Assembly (NCBI RefSeq): GCF_017963645.1 | Contig: NZ_JAGMWN010000006.1 | Coordinates: 62,001 to 126,000, forward strand | Direction: 5' to 3' | Source: Marivibrio halodurans | GTDB lineage: Bacteria > Pseudomonadota > Alphaproteobacteria > UBA8366 > Aestuariispiraceae | Length of the DNA: 64,000 nt | Part shown: positions 9,088 to 16,893 of the stretch, piece after piece | How the letters are laid out: each line of letters starts with the position of its first letter | Numbering within the stretch: the stretch's first letter is position 1 | Notes under the pieces: generated by a model | What the model was told of the DNA's origin: nothing | Database searches by the model: none | What the model saw: the letters and a program-made list of their open reading frames with translations, nothing else | Position numbers and translations under genes: made by a program

Positions 9088-9753
9088 ATGTTGACATACC
9101 TCAAACGGCGATACTTCGCAGCAACCGTAGCGGCGGAAATCAGAGCTCAGACAGACGACCAAGGGCTAATTAGCACGCTTCTTTCTCGTGCTTGGGCATT
9201 TCAACATCTCGAAGCGCTGCGCACACAATCGTACTATCGAAAAGAGCCTAATGCGTCATTTTTGCACGCTTGTGGCATTCTGGAGCAGGGACTTCTTGAT
9301 CAGGGACTAAGTAACATCACGCGGCGTCAATGTTATGAGGCGCTTCATGCCCGGCTTGATAAAGCAAAATCCAATCTACCATATTGGAGTCGGCACTCAT
9401 TTATTTTTTCAGGATTGCTGGAATCCTTGGATCAGTTCAGCACTACTCAACCTGATGCGAACAAGGTTGACGCCCCCACAGAGGGTTCAGGCGCAGCCTA
9501 CAAAGCAACAGAGCCGATAGTTAGCAGCGAGTTTCCGGCGGGCCGGTATAAGTTAGTCTATAGCCTGCAAACGACAGAACGCGTACGTGGCCAAGTTATA
9601 GGCACCCCCGTAGAATACGTCTTACGCAGCAACGACCTTGAGACAATGTACAACATCGGCTTGGCGAAACAAATGGGAGGCGCTTCGGTAGAGCTCACAG
9701 ACACAGAAAAAAATCAGCTTATTCCTCTCAAACTTGATCACCTACCGAATTAA
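9088..9753 (+). CDS. Unknown element protein, co-transcribed with the integrase
   Basis: A 221-residue product starts at ATG 9088, with a strong ribosome site (ttggaggactc) and only 14 bp after the integrase stop. The first 130 residues are mostly helical (AWAFQHLEALRTQSYYRK, HACGILEQGLLDQGLS). A Ser/Thr/Ala linker follows, then a C-terminal part with alternating hydrophobic residues that may be a small beta domain (GRYKLVYSLQTTERVRGQV). There is no helix-turn-helix, no obvious enzyme motif and no signal peptide. The gene uses AT-richer codons like the rest of the element. It could be an excisionase-like or accessory factor by position only; I do not recognise it. Confidence 0.75.
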   Translation: MLTYLKRRYFAATVAAEIRAQTDDQGLISTLLSRAWAFQHLEALRTQSYYRKEPNASFLHACGILEQGLLDQGLSNITRRQCYEALHARLDKAKSNLPYWSRHSFIFSGLLESLDQFSTTQPDANKVDAPTEGSGAAYKATEPIVSSEFPAGRYKLVYSLQTTERVRGQVIGTPVEYVLRSNDLETMYNIGLAKQMGGASVELTDTEKNQLIPLKLDHLPN

Positions 9754-10106
9754 CAAGCGCCCGAACGTTCCGCCATTCTTCAAATACGGGATGCGATCGA
9801 TTCACTAGAAAGCCGCTGTTGGTTTGAAGCTAATCACGCCCGACGGCTCTGGGACATTAATGCCAACAATGGATTAATAGCAGGGACCGAGAACGCCTCC
9901 GAAAGGTTCAGCACCAACACATGGTCAAGGCCGATGTACGTATTTTCGTGGTCTAGTTTGAGGGTGGAGTGCCCTAGGTTACGAATGAGAATTGGAGGGA
10001 AATAATATATTTTAATAACTTATCCTGTATGGGCGCCGTAGCCCCAAACGGAGGCGCCCCATACGATAAGCGATGAATGGCTTAAGCGAGCGTATACCCT
10101 CATTGC
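9754..10106. other. AT-richer spacer between convergent element genes
   Basis: About 350 bases without a credible gene. The right half contains the AT-rich run aataatatattttaataa followed by the large inverted repeat at 10019-10070. The left half shows no homology or repeats that I can see. Confidence 0.5.
10019..10070 (-). terminator. Long inverted repeat, probable terminator of the polymerase-like gene
   Basis: The arms cttatcctgtatgggcgcc and ggcgccccatacgataag pair over 17-18 positions with a small bulge, around a 15-nt loop. Read on the minus strand, the hairpin is followed by ttattaaaatatatt, a T-rich tail, so it should stop transcription coming from the gene ending at 10107. It could also serve the plus-strand operon ending at 9753. 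Confidence 0.6.
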
Positions 10107-11687
10107 CTAGTCGGCAGGACCATTCATTCGTTCCCATTGAGATTCGCGACGATGATAGCGGGACTTCTCGATCAATGATCGTTTGGCCGCGTCATGGATA
10201 TCTTCGCCAAAGACAAGACCATCAGGCTCATACCCCTCTGGCCGATGGTAGACAGCCTCATCAATTCGAATATCGCACGGCACCCCAACGACCTCTTCGA
10301 ACACCTCGTGCATCGTATGAAACAAGTCCCATTCGGCACCTCGTCTCACGATGAACGAATCGTGGATCGGCAGGGCGGTGACGGGAACCTCGTTGTCGAG
10401 CAAGCGGATCAACACTCGCTCGGCGATATCGGAATCCAGCCGTTGCATTCGTCCCCATGCTTGCGAGAACAAATACTCAGATATCGGCCCGTGCAACTTC
10501 ACCATATCGTTCAGTAGGTCGGTATAGGGGCGCCCAAACCTTTCCTCGAATGCAGTGTTCTGGATACGGGCCTTTGCGTTCTTACTAAGGTTTTCCCAAT
10601 CTGCCGGAAGGGCATCTGGAAAACAGTTGGGCGCGAAGCTGCTACGCCACCGCTTCTCATTCTGCATGACTGTTTTGGCGTTGATTAACTGCATGAACGC
10701 CTTCTTGCCGATCTCTCTTACTTCATTCGGCCAGCCCTCGGGGATGTAGGCGTTCTTTGGTGCTGGCTCGCCAATCAGCCCGTACATCATGCTTGGCTGC
10801 ATCGTCGTGAAATCCATTTCGACTGTCATAAAGCCATCAATCTCGATGAACTTGCGGAACTCGGAAGGCAGCCCCTGCCACCATCCGCCATAGAACCTTC
10901 CGCCATTCTCGTAGCTCGAATTCGCGAATACTCGCTTTAGCGTACGGTTCGCAAACTCCAGTGGCTGGCGTGGCTCTCCAATCTCACTGTGCTCACCGGC
11001 ACTGGTTTGGTCGCCAGACAGTCGAGCGAGGATCTCGTCGTGCTCGGCATCTGTGACGTTGAGGTTGATGAAGCTCTGTTGGAGATTCTCGTTAATCCGC
11101 CGGAGGCTTGCGGCGGCCCCGTCGAAATCGAAGTTCACTGGCTCAGGAAGTGGGATCAGTCGCTTCCTCTCGTCCTTTACCACGATAACAGGGGCGGCAG
11201 GATCAAACGATACTGAGACCCAAGACAGTTCATGCCGTTCAAAAAATTCCGCCAGCCTAGGCGATGCTCTCATGCGGGATGAGAATTCCTTGAAGCCCGG
11301 CGTTTCAATGTGGCTTTCCACATATCCATTGGCAGCGAGAAAATCGACGAGGGTCCGATAAACGTGTTGCGAGAGCAAAGGCGTATCGGTCTCGTGGTCC
11401 CAATAACTCCCGCCCTTAATGAAGTTTTGCTTGCCTCTGCTGTAACCAATGAACTTCGTTCGATCACCTTCCCAAGCTGACAGCAGATCGAGAACGAGAA
11501 TACAGAGTTGGCGGAAATAGGTATGTCGATCGACTTCCCTTAGCCGGTTCTCGCCCTGTGCCGCTCGTTCCGCTTCATACTCACCCATCAATTCGGCGAT
11601 GGAATTTCGTGCCGCCGCATTCGCAGGAGCTAGATCAACGCGGTTTCGCCGCGAGTTCGTTAGATCAACCGCAATCTCTTCCGCCAT
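10107..11687 (-). CDS. Divergent family A DNA polymerase-like protein of the element
   Basis: Numbering is from the frame opening at 11783 (558 residues); the first ATG is codon 33 at 11687, giving 526. The N-terminal 270 residues are unrecognised. From about residue 280 the motif order follows family A polymerases: GGRF...QGLP (294-306, as in GRL...NIP), EMDFTT with Asp324 (motif A, DYS), REIGKKAF with Arg356 and Lys360 (motif B, RxxxK), MQRLDSDI with Gln447 (motif 6, QGTAADI) and PIHDSF with His474-Asp475 (motif C, VHDE). Both candidate metal-binding aspartates are present. No 3'-5' exonuclease motifs are visible. The likely role is replicating the element. The alignment was made by eye, so the fold assignment is inference. 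The start is unsure: neither the ATG nor the upstream GTG 11783 has a well-spaced ribosome site. Confidence 0.6.
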   Translation of the reverse strand: MAEEIAVDLTNSRRNRVDLAPANAAARNSIAELMGEYEAERAAQGENRLREVDRHTYFRQLCILVLDLLSAWEGDRTKFIGYSRGKQNFIKGGSYWDHETDTPLLSQHVYRTLVDFLAANGYVESHIETPGFKEFSSRMRASPRLAEFFERHELSWVSVSFDPAAPVIVVKDERKRLIPLPEPVNFDFDGAAASLRRINENLQQSFINLNVTDAEHDEILARLSGDQTSAGEHSEIGEPRQPLEFANRTLKRVFANSSYENGGRFYGGWWQGLPSEFRKFIEIDGFMTVEMDFTTMQPSMMYGLIGEPAPKNAYIPEGWPNEVREIGKKAFMQLINAKTVMQNEKRWRSSFAPNCFPDALPADWENLSKNAKARIQNTAFEERFGRPYTDLLNDMVKLHGPISEYLFSQAWGRMQRLDSDIAERVLIRLLDNEVPVTALPIHDSFIVRRGAEWDLFHTMHEVFEEVVGVPCDIRIDEAVYHRPEGYEPDGLVFGEDIHDAAKRSLIEKSRYHRRESQWERMNGPAD

Positions 11688-11783
11688 AACCTTCCGCCAG
11701 ACAGCATTTCTTTTAGAGTTAGGCTTGGTGCAGGGGAGTTCTTGCCAACCGTACACATTAAACCCCGGAGAACATGGCTTCAC

Positions 11784-12191
11784 GATGCCAGAGCAGTCAA
11801 ACGATGAGGTCGCGTATCGAGGGCGACGTTTCCTCGCGTTTCGCCCACCGCATCGAGGGCGACAATGCCCACGAAAACAGGTTCTGCAGTCGCGATCCGT
11901 GAATTTCCGCGAGAAAATTTTGAGGCCCGTTGCATATACGGAAAGCCCCCGGTTAGCCCCCTTGCCCCGGCAGCAGCCCCTGCAAACTCTCGCCTTCGGC
12001 GTTCAACGGTTACTCGCGGGCGTAGCTCAGGGGTAGAGCACCCGGAGCGACGTGAGCGCCAGCGAACAGAGCGTGCCACCTTGCCAAGCAGCTTCATTCA
12101 TATTGACGGTGTGAACGAGCGTGAATATCGTCGATCTTTCAAGGGATCGACAATCCACCTGCCCAGCTATAAGCCTCTGATTTTTTAGGAA
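11784..12191. other. Right end of the element: noncoding, with a tRNA-Gly 5'-half relic and small repeats
   Basis: About 400 bases with no credible gene. Contents are a 12-mer direct repeat atcgagggcgac at 11816-11827 and 11852-11863, the tRNA-Gly 5'-half copy at 12016-12041 on the plus strand, and a 7-bp hairpin at 12130-12151 (gtcgatc/gatcgac). The repeats could be recombinase arm sites, replication-initiation sites or neither. Confidence 0.45.
12016..12041 (+). pseudogene. tRNA-Gly 5'-half relic in inverted orientation
   Basis: Twenty-six bases on the plus strand match the 5' end of tRNA-Gly(GCC), from the acceptor strand gcgggcg through the D arm to gagcac, exactly as in the intact gene on the other strand. 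The anticodon, T arm and 3' acceptor do not follow. After 37 unrelated bases comes ccttgccaag (12079-12088), which equals the anticodon-loop core. This looks like a recombination scar, and it forms an inverted repeat with 12247-12272. Confidence 0.7.
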
Positions 12192-12245
12192 GAAAACTGG
12201 AGCGGGCGATGAGATTCGAACTCACGACCCCAACCTTGGCAAGGT
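12192..12245. repeat. attR: 54-bp direct repeat inside the intact tRNA-Gly
   Basis: Identical to 7993-8046. It forms the 3' half of the functional tRNA-Gly plus six downstream bases. By the normal logic of tRNA integration, this copy came with the element and restores the gene. Confidence 0.92.
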
Positions 12246-12272
12246 TGTGCTCTACCCCTGAGCTACGCCCGC
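12198..12272 (-). tRNA. tRNA-Gly(GCC)
   Basis: Seventy-five bases including an encoded CCA. The acceptor strands GCGGGCG and CGCCCGC pair perfectly. The D arm is gctc...gagc, the anticodon stem caacc/ggttg holds loop TTGCCAA with anticodon GCC, and the T arm contains GTTCGAATC. Its 3' half is the integration target of the neighbouring element. A T run follows on the minus strand (ttcctaaaaaatcag region), and a sigma70-like promoter lies 60-95 bp upstream. Confidence 0.97.
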
Positions 12273-12338
12273 TTAACGATCCAGTTCTCGGTCGGCACCT
12301 TGGGACACGGCAGCCACCGCGTCGCGCCGACGGCGGGT

Positions 12339-12367
12339 GATATATCGATCGGCGGCGGGCATTGCAA
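12339..12367 (-). promoter_or_regulatory. Sigma70-type promoter for tRNA-Gly
   Basis: On the minus strand TTGCAA (12362-12367) is separated by exactly 17 bp from TATATC (12339-12344). This would start transcription near 12332, about 60 bp before the tRNA. Both boxes stand out in an otherwise GC-rich stretch. Confidence 0.6.
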
Positions 12368-12450
12368 GAGGGGATTTGCGATCGATCCTCACCGCCGCTA
12401 AAAGCGGCCCGTCACGAGACGTGGAAACGGCGGAGGAGACGGACGGCATC

Positions 12451-12966
12451 ATGGCCAAGGGAGAAGCGGACCTTCTGGCGCGGCTGGACGCGCTCGGCAT
12501 CGCGCATGAGACGGTCGCGCACGAACCGGTCTTCACGGTGGAGGAGAGCCAGGCGCTGCGCGGGCAGCTCGACGGCGCGCATGTGAAGAACATGTTCCTG
12601 CGCGACAAGAAGAAGCGCCTGTGGCTCGTCACCGTGCTGGAGGACCGCGCGGTCGATCTGAAGGCGCTCAAGAAGCGTATCGGCGCGCAGGGCTCGCTCA
12701 GCTTCGGGGACGCGGACCTGCTGATGGCGGTGGTCGGCGTCTCCCCCGGGTCCGTCACGCCCTTCGGCGTCATCAATGATGCGGAGAAGCGGCTGACAGT
12801 GGTGCTCGACGCGGGCATCTTCGGGCACGGGACGGTCAACGCGCATCCGCTGCGCAACGACAAGACGACGCGCATCGCCGCCGCCGATCTGAAGCGCTTC
12901 ATCGCGGCGGAAGGCTACGAGGCCGAGATCGTCGATTTCGGTGCCCCGCTCGCCCCCGAGGAATGA
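12451..12966 (+). CDS. Prolyl-tRNA editing protein (YbaK/ProX family deacylase)
   Basis: The 171-residue product is a stand-alone YbaK/PrdX-type domain, which hydrolyses mischarged tRNA (typically Ala-tRNA-Pro) in trans to keep proline codons accurate. Family signatures are VKNMFLRDKKKRLWLVT with the catalytic-type lysine, LSFGDADLL, GVSPGSVTPFGVIND and HPLRNDKTT. Length is normal for the single-domain family. ATG 12451 has ggaggag about 13 nt upstream. The gene is the first chromosomal one right of the integrated element and points away from the tRNA. Exact substrate specificity cannot be read from the sequence. Confidence 0.9.
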   Translation: MAKGEADLLARLDALGIAHETVAHEPVFTVEESQALRGQLDGAHVKNMFLRDKKKRLWLVTVLEDRAVDLKALKKRIGAQGSLSFGDADLLMAVVGVSPGSVTPFGVINDAEKRLTVVLDAGIFGHGTVNAHPLRNDKTTRIAAADLKRFIAAEGYEAEIVDFGAPLAPEE

Positions 12967-13120
12967 ACCGCGTCGGCGCTCTCTTGTCTCGCGACCCGGC
13001 GGAAATATCTAAGAGGAGGCCGGCGCATTGGCGGCCCGGCCCGACACGACCAGATGCGAAGGCGTGACGCGCGTGGGGGGAACCGCGCCGCCACCCTCGA
13101 CCCACGAACGAGAGGACAGC

Positions 13121-14245
13121 ATGTCGGACACGTTTTTCCAGGACCCGGACGGACCCGGCAACGGCCCTAACGGTGCCGGCCAGGGCGGCAATCAGGGTGG
13201 CGGGGCGCCGATCGACACCGGCGCGGGCGGCGCGGGCCAACCGTCTCCCGACCAACTGATCGGCCTCGATATCGGCGGGGCGGGACGCGGTGCGCCCGCC
13301 GGCGGCGCGGACGGCGCGCAGTCGGCCGATGCGATGATCGTCGACGGCACGGAGGCCGGTTTCGCGCGCGATGTGATCGAGGCATCCATGCAGGTGCCCG
13401 TGATCGTCGATTTCTGGGCGCCCTGGTGCGGCCCCTGCAAGACCTTGGGCCCGGCGCTGGAAAGCGCGGTCAAGGCCGCGGGCGGCAAGGTCAAGCTGGT
13501 CAAGATCGACATCGACCAGAACCCCGGCATCGCCCAGCAGCTTCGCATCCAGTCGATTCCGACCGTCTATGCCTTCGCGGGCGGGCGGCCGGTGGACGGC
13601 TTCCAGGGTGCCTTGCCGGAAAGCCAGTTGAAGGAATTCGTCGCCAAGCTGGCGGAGGTCGCCGACCAGCTCGGCGGCGGAGCCGGCGGCGAGGGCGAGG
13701 GTCCCTCGATCGAGGAAGCGATCGAACAGGCCGACGAGGCCGCCGCGAACGGCGATCACGACCGTGCCGCCGCGATCTACGGCCAGATTCTGGAGCATTA
13801 TCCGAACAACGCCGCCGTGATGGCGAAACTGGCCGTCGCCTATGCCAAGATGGGCGAGACCGAGGCCGCGCAGGAACTGCTCGACGGTCTGCCGGACGGC
13901 ACTGCGACGAAGCCGGAAATTTCCGGCCATGTCGCCAGCGCCAAGGCGGCGATCGCGCTTGCCGGCAAGGCGGGAGAGGCCGCGGCCAAGATCGATTCCC
14001 TGAAGGCCAAGGTGGCGGCCGACCCGAAGGATCATCAGGCGCGTTTCGACCTCGCCGAGGCGGAGGCCGCGACCGGCGGTCACGAAGCGGCGATCGACCA
14101 TCTGCTCGACATCCTGACGGTCAACAAGGATTGGAACGACGGGGCGGCGCGCCAGCAACTCCTCACCATCTTCGAGGCGCTGGGCCCGACCGACCCGTTG
14201 GTGACGAGCGGTCGGCGGCGGCTTTCCTCGCTGCTGTTCAGCTAG
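13121..14245 (+). CDS. ybbN: Thioredoxin-TPR protein, CnoX/YbbN family
   Basis: The 374-residue protein has a Gly/Asn/Ala-rich N-terminal 70 residues, a thioredoxin domain with an intact WCGPCK site near residue 102 (VDFWAPWCGPCKTLGP) and a C-terminal TPR-like helical region (about 190-374, from SIEEAIEQADEAAANGD). CnoX proteins act as chaperone-redox holdases that protect substrates and hand them to GroEL or DnaK. Alphaproteobacterial members often keep both cysteines, as here. ATG 13121 follows cgagagga. Downstream, 19 bp away, is the Lon-N domain gene, and a Trm112-like gene overlaps that one; this three-gene order recurs in alphaproteobacteria and suggests an operon. Confidence 0.93.
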   Translation: MSDTFFQDPDGPGNGPNGAGQGGNQGGGAPIDTGAGGAGQPSPDQLIGLDIGGAGRGAPAGGADGAQSADAMIVDGTEAGFARDVIEASMQVPVIVDFWAPWCGPCKTLGPALESAVKAAGGKVKLVKIDIDQNPGIAQQLRIQSIPTVYAFAGGRPVDGFQGALPESQLKEFVAKLAEVADQLGGGAGGEGEGPSIEEAIEQADEAAANGDHDRAAAIYGQILEHYPNNAAVMAKLAVAYAKMGETEAAQELLDGLPDGTATKPEISGHVASAKAAIALAGKAGEAAAKIDSLKAKVAADPKDHQARFDLAEAEAATGGHEAAIDHLLDILTVNKDWNDGAARQQLLTIFEALGPTDPLVTSGRRRLSSLLFS

Positions 14246-14264
14246 GACCACGATCGGAGCCCGC

Positions 14265-14930
14265 ATGAGTCGGTACGACCCGGCCTTCGAGGATTTACCC
14301 GCCAGCATCCCGGTCTTCCCGCTTTCCGGGGTATTGCTGCTGCCGCGCGGCATGCTGCCGCTCAACATCTTCGAGCCGCGCTATCTCAACATGATCGAGG
14401 ACGCCCTCAAGGCGGACCGGATGATCGGCATGATCCAGCCCTCGGCGACGCCGGCGCGCTCGGACAAGGAGCCGCCACTCTACGCCATGGGGTGCGCCGG
14501 ACGCATCGTCGCCTTCGAGGAGACGGACGACGGGCGGTTCCTGGTTTCCCTCAAGGGGGTCGCGCGCTTCACCGTGGCGGAGGAAATGCCGACGACGCGC
14601 GGCTATCGCCGGGTGCGGCCCGACTGGACCGGGTTCGAGACGGACCTGGAGGAAGCGTCCCACGGCGCGGTCGAGCGGAAGAAGCTGTTCAAGAGCCTGA
14701 AGAGCTTCTTCAAGGCGCAGGAGATCGAGGCCAGTTGGGACGCGCTCAACGAGACGCCGGACGAGCGGCTGGTGAATTCGCTCGCCATGATCTGTCCGTT
14801 CGAGGCGTCGGAGAAGCAGGCCCTGCTCGAAGCCCCCTCGCTCAAGGAGCGTGCCGAGGTGCTGACCGCCCTGGTCGAGATGGCGGTACTTGACACCGGC
14901 GGCGGGGGTGGCGACAACGCCAAGCAATGA
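14265..14930 (+). CDS. Lon N-terminal (substrate-binding) domain protein without protease
   Basis: The 221-residue product carries only the Lon substrate-recognition domain (PF02190): [15 protein letters not shown], then [18 protein letters not shown], and the late helical bundle with [16 protein letters not shown]. No ATPase or Ser-Lys protease domain follows. Such stand-alone proteins are widespread in alphaproteobacteria; the biochemical role is unsettled, with protein-quality control inferred from the domain and from the neighbouring CnoX. It sits 19 bp after the thioredoxin-TPR gene and overlaps the Trm112-like gene at ATGA, so all three are probably co-translated. Confidence 0.92.
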   Translation: MSRYDPAFEDLPASIPVFPLSGVLLLPRGMLPLNIFEPRYLNMIEDALKADRMIGMIQPSATPARSDKEPPLYAMGCAGRIVAFEETDDGRFLVSLKGVARFTVAEEMPTTRGYRRVRPDWTGFETDLEEASHGAVERKKLFKSLKSFFKAQEIEASWDALNETPDERLVNSLAMICPFEASEKQALLEAPSLKERAEVLTALVEMAVLDTGGGGGDNAKQ

Positions 14931-14953
14931 CCACTGGCGACGGAGCCGACGCG

Positions 14954-15145
14954 ATGGCCGATCCCGCTGGCGATATCGACCCGAAGCTTCTGGAGTTCCT
15001 CGTCTGCCCGGTGACGCACGGGCCGCTGGACTATGACGCGGAACGGCAGGAGTTGATCTCCCGTCAGGCGGGCCTCGCCTATCCGATCCGCGACGGCATC
15101 CCGATCATGCTTCCCGACGAGGCGCGCGAGATAAAGGCGGACTGA
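14954..15145 (+). CDS. Trm112 family protein
   Basis: The 63-residue product is a typical short Trm112/UPF0434 protein: [17 protein letters not shown] at the start, a [19 protein letters not shown] strand pair, and IMLPDEAR at the end. Eukaryotic and archaeal Trm112 activates several methyltransferases. In bacteria the partner is not established, and only one cysteine of the zinc motif is kept here, as is common. ATG 14954 has cggag 8 nt upstream and gives the normal family length. An earlier ATG at 14927 overlaps the previous stop and would add nine residues by translational coupling. Confidence 0.9.
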   Translation: MADPAGDIDPKLLEFLVCPVTHGPLDYDAERQELISRQAGLAYPIRDGIPIMLPDEAREIKAD

Positions 15146-15205
15146 GCGCGATCTCCTCCGCTTCATCCGTCACGCCCCGGTCCGGCCTTCCGGCCGCCCG
15201 CGCCC

Positions 15206-16801
15206 TCAATCCACCGGCGCGAAGCTTTCCGCCCGGGCGCGCGCCCAGCGGTGGCTGTAGACCTCGTCGAAATGGTCGGGGTCGTTCAGGCACCCCACCG
15301 GAATTTCTGGGAAGGCGACATCGCCGCTGACGGTCTCTCCGCTCTTAAGGCGGATATTGAAGTGCCGGGGTTCCAGATCGATCGGCGCGCGCAGACCGGC
15401 CGCCCCCACCATGTCCGCCACCGCGCGCAGCGTGTTGGCGTGAAAGCGCGTGACGCGCACCGACTTGTCGGCGGGGACCAGGGCGCGTTGGCGCACCGGG
15501 TCCTGGGTGGCGACGCCGGTGGGGCAGCGGTTGGTGTGACAGGACTGGGCCTGGATGCAGCCGACCGCGAACATGAAGCCACGCGCCGAATTGCACCAGT
15601 CCGCGCCGAGCGCGCAGATCCGCGCGATGTCGAAGGCCGTGACCAGTTTCCCCGCCGCGCCGATGCGGATGCGATCGCGCAATCCCGCGCCGCGCAGCGT
15701 GTTGTGGACGAAGGTCAGCCCCTCGACCAGCGGCGTGCCGATATGGTTGCTGAACTCCAACGGCGCGGCGCCGGTGCCGCCTTCCTTGCCGTCGACGACG
15801 ATGAAATCGGGAACGATCCCGGTTTCCACCATGGCCTTCACCATGCACATGAATTCGCGGCGATGCCCGATGCAGAGCTTGAAGCCGACCGGCTTGCCGT
15901 CCGACAGTTCCCGCAACCGGCCGAGGAACTCCATGAACTCGATCGGTGTCGTGAAGGCCGAGTGGCCGGGCGGCGAGATGCAGTCCCGGTCCATCGGCAC
16001 GCCGCGCGCCTCGGCGATCTCCGGCGTGATCTTGGCGGCGGGCAGCATGCCGCCATGGCCGGGCTTGGCCCCCTGCGACAGCTTCACCTCCACCATCTTG
16101 ATCTGGGGGGCCAGGGCCTGTTCCCGGAAACGGTCCGGATCGAACCGGCCTTGCGCGTCGCGGCAACCGAAATAGCCGGTACCGATCTCGTAGATCAGAT
16201 CGCCGCCGCCCTCCCGGTGATAACGGCTGATCCCGCCCTCGCCCGTATCATGGGCGAATCCGCCGGCCTTCGCCCCCTGATTGAGGGCCAGGATCGCGTT
16301 CGCGCTGAGCGCCCCGAAGCTCATCGCCGAGATATTGTAGAGCGATGCCTCGTAGGGTTGGCGGCAATCCGGCCCCCCGATCGTGACGCGAAAATCACTG
16401 TCCTCGATATGGCGCGCGGCGATCGAATGGGTCAGCCAGGAATAGCCGGCGTCATAGACCCGCTCGCGCGTGCCGAAAGGGCGCTTGTCCTCCTGCCCCT
16501 TGGCGCGTTGATAGACCAGGGAGCGAACCTCGCGGCTGAAGGGTTCCTCGTCCTGATCGCTTTCGATCAGATACTGCCGGATTTCCGGCCGAATCCCCTC
16601 GAACAGCCACCGCATATGGCCGATGACCGGATAGTTGCGCAGGATCGAATGGCGCGGCTGCCACAGATCCCAGATCCCCAGCAACGCGAGCGCGCCCAGG
16701 AGCAAGCCCGCGATCAGGAAGTAGATCGAAACCGCCACCGCCAGGGCCAGGCTCGCCATCGCGGCCAGCAGGACGGCCGCGAAGATGGAATAGCGCATCA
16801 T
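15206..16801 (-). CDS. FMN-binding glutamate synthase-type protein with N-terminal membrane anchor
   Basis: The 531-residue protein starts with two hydrophobic segments (residues 5-45), followed by a glutamate-synthase-like FMN barrel: SFGALSANAILALNQGA, GAKPGHGGMLP and VDGKEGGTGAAP. The cysteine motif CHTNRCPTGVATQ would hold a 3Fe-4S cluster. The glutaminase domain of GltB is absent, so ammonia-dependent glutamate synthesis or another FMN-dependent redox reaction at the membrane is possible; the physiological reaction of this family is not settled. I used ATG 16801, which has ggggaag 10 nt upstream; a TTG two codons earlier is less likely. It converges with the Trm112-like gene. Confidence 0.88.
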   Translation of the reverse strand: MMRYSIFAAVLLAAMASLALAVAVSIYFLIAGLLLGALALLGIWDLWQPRHSILRNYPVIGHMRWLFEGIRPEIRQYLIESDQDEEPFSREVRSLVYQRAKGQEDKRPFGTRERVYDAGYSWLTHSIAARHIEDSDFRVTIGGPDCRQPYEASLYNISAMSFGALSANAILALNQGAKAGGFAHDTGEGGISRYHREGGGDLIYEIGTGYFGCRDAQGRFDPDRFREQALAPQIKMVEVKLSQGAKPGHGGMLPAAKITPEIAEARGVPMDRDCISPPGHSAFTTPIEFMEFLGRLRELSDGKPVGFKLCIGHRREFMCMVKAMVETGIVPDFIVVDGKEGGTGAAPLEFSNHIGTPLVEGLTFVHNTLRGAGLRDRIRIGAAGKLVTAFDIARICALGADWCNSARGFMFAVGCIQAQSCHTNRCPTGVATQDPVRQRALVPADKSVRVTRFHANTLRAVADMVGAAGLRAPIDLEPRHFNIRLKSGETVSGDVAFPEIPVGCLNDPDHFDEVYSHRWARARAESFAPVD

Positions 16802-16893
16802 GGGCAATGGACTTCCCCCTCGTCGTCATCTCGTCGGTTGGCCCGGATTTTCCCCCACCGCAGATTGAGGGGAGTATAGGGAAGACGGAAGAC

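Larger units (their letters stand above)
7993..12245. mobile_element. tRNA-Gly-integrated element, about 4.2 kb, with tyrosine recombinase and polymerase-like gene
   Basis: The limits are perfect 54-bp direct repeats of the tRNA-Gly 3' half, with the intact tRNA at the right end. The recombinase gene starts 59 bp inside the left repeat, the usual place for a site-specific integrase. Inside are three genes: integrase and an unknown protein on the plus strand, and a large family-A-polymerase-like protein on the minus strand converging on a shared hairpin. Base composition is clearly lower in GC than the flanks, and codons such as TTA, CTA and TCA, avoided elsewhere, are common. No structural phage genes, relaxase, or known defence or toxin-antitoxin genes are visible. 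It may be a minimal replicating integrative element or a satellite. Confidence 0.88.

Noticed and set aside
12016-12088. Second functional tRNA-Gly with an intron
   Set aside because: The bases after the 5' half do not form anticodon stem, T arm or acceptor 3' strand, and group I intron features are not visible.
11780-12097. Minus-strand 105-codon frame at the right end of the island
   Set aside because: It runs through the tRNA-Gly relic, has no ribosome site and has arginine-rich random composition.
7993-12245. Prophage interpretation of the island
   Set aside because: No capsid, terminase, tail or lysis genes in 4.2 kb; a small integrative element fits better.
12899-14368. Minus-strand 489-codon frame opposite the thioredoxin-TPR gene
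   Set aside because: Shadow of the gene with the WCGPCK site and a ribosome site on the plus strand.
15251-16879. Plus-strand 542-codon frame opposite the FMN glutamate-synthase-like gene
   Set aside because: Antisense shadow; the minus-strand product has clear FMN and iron-sulfur motifs.
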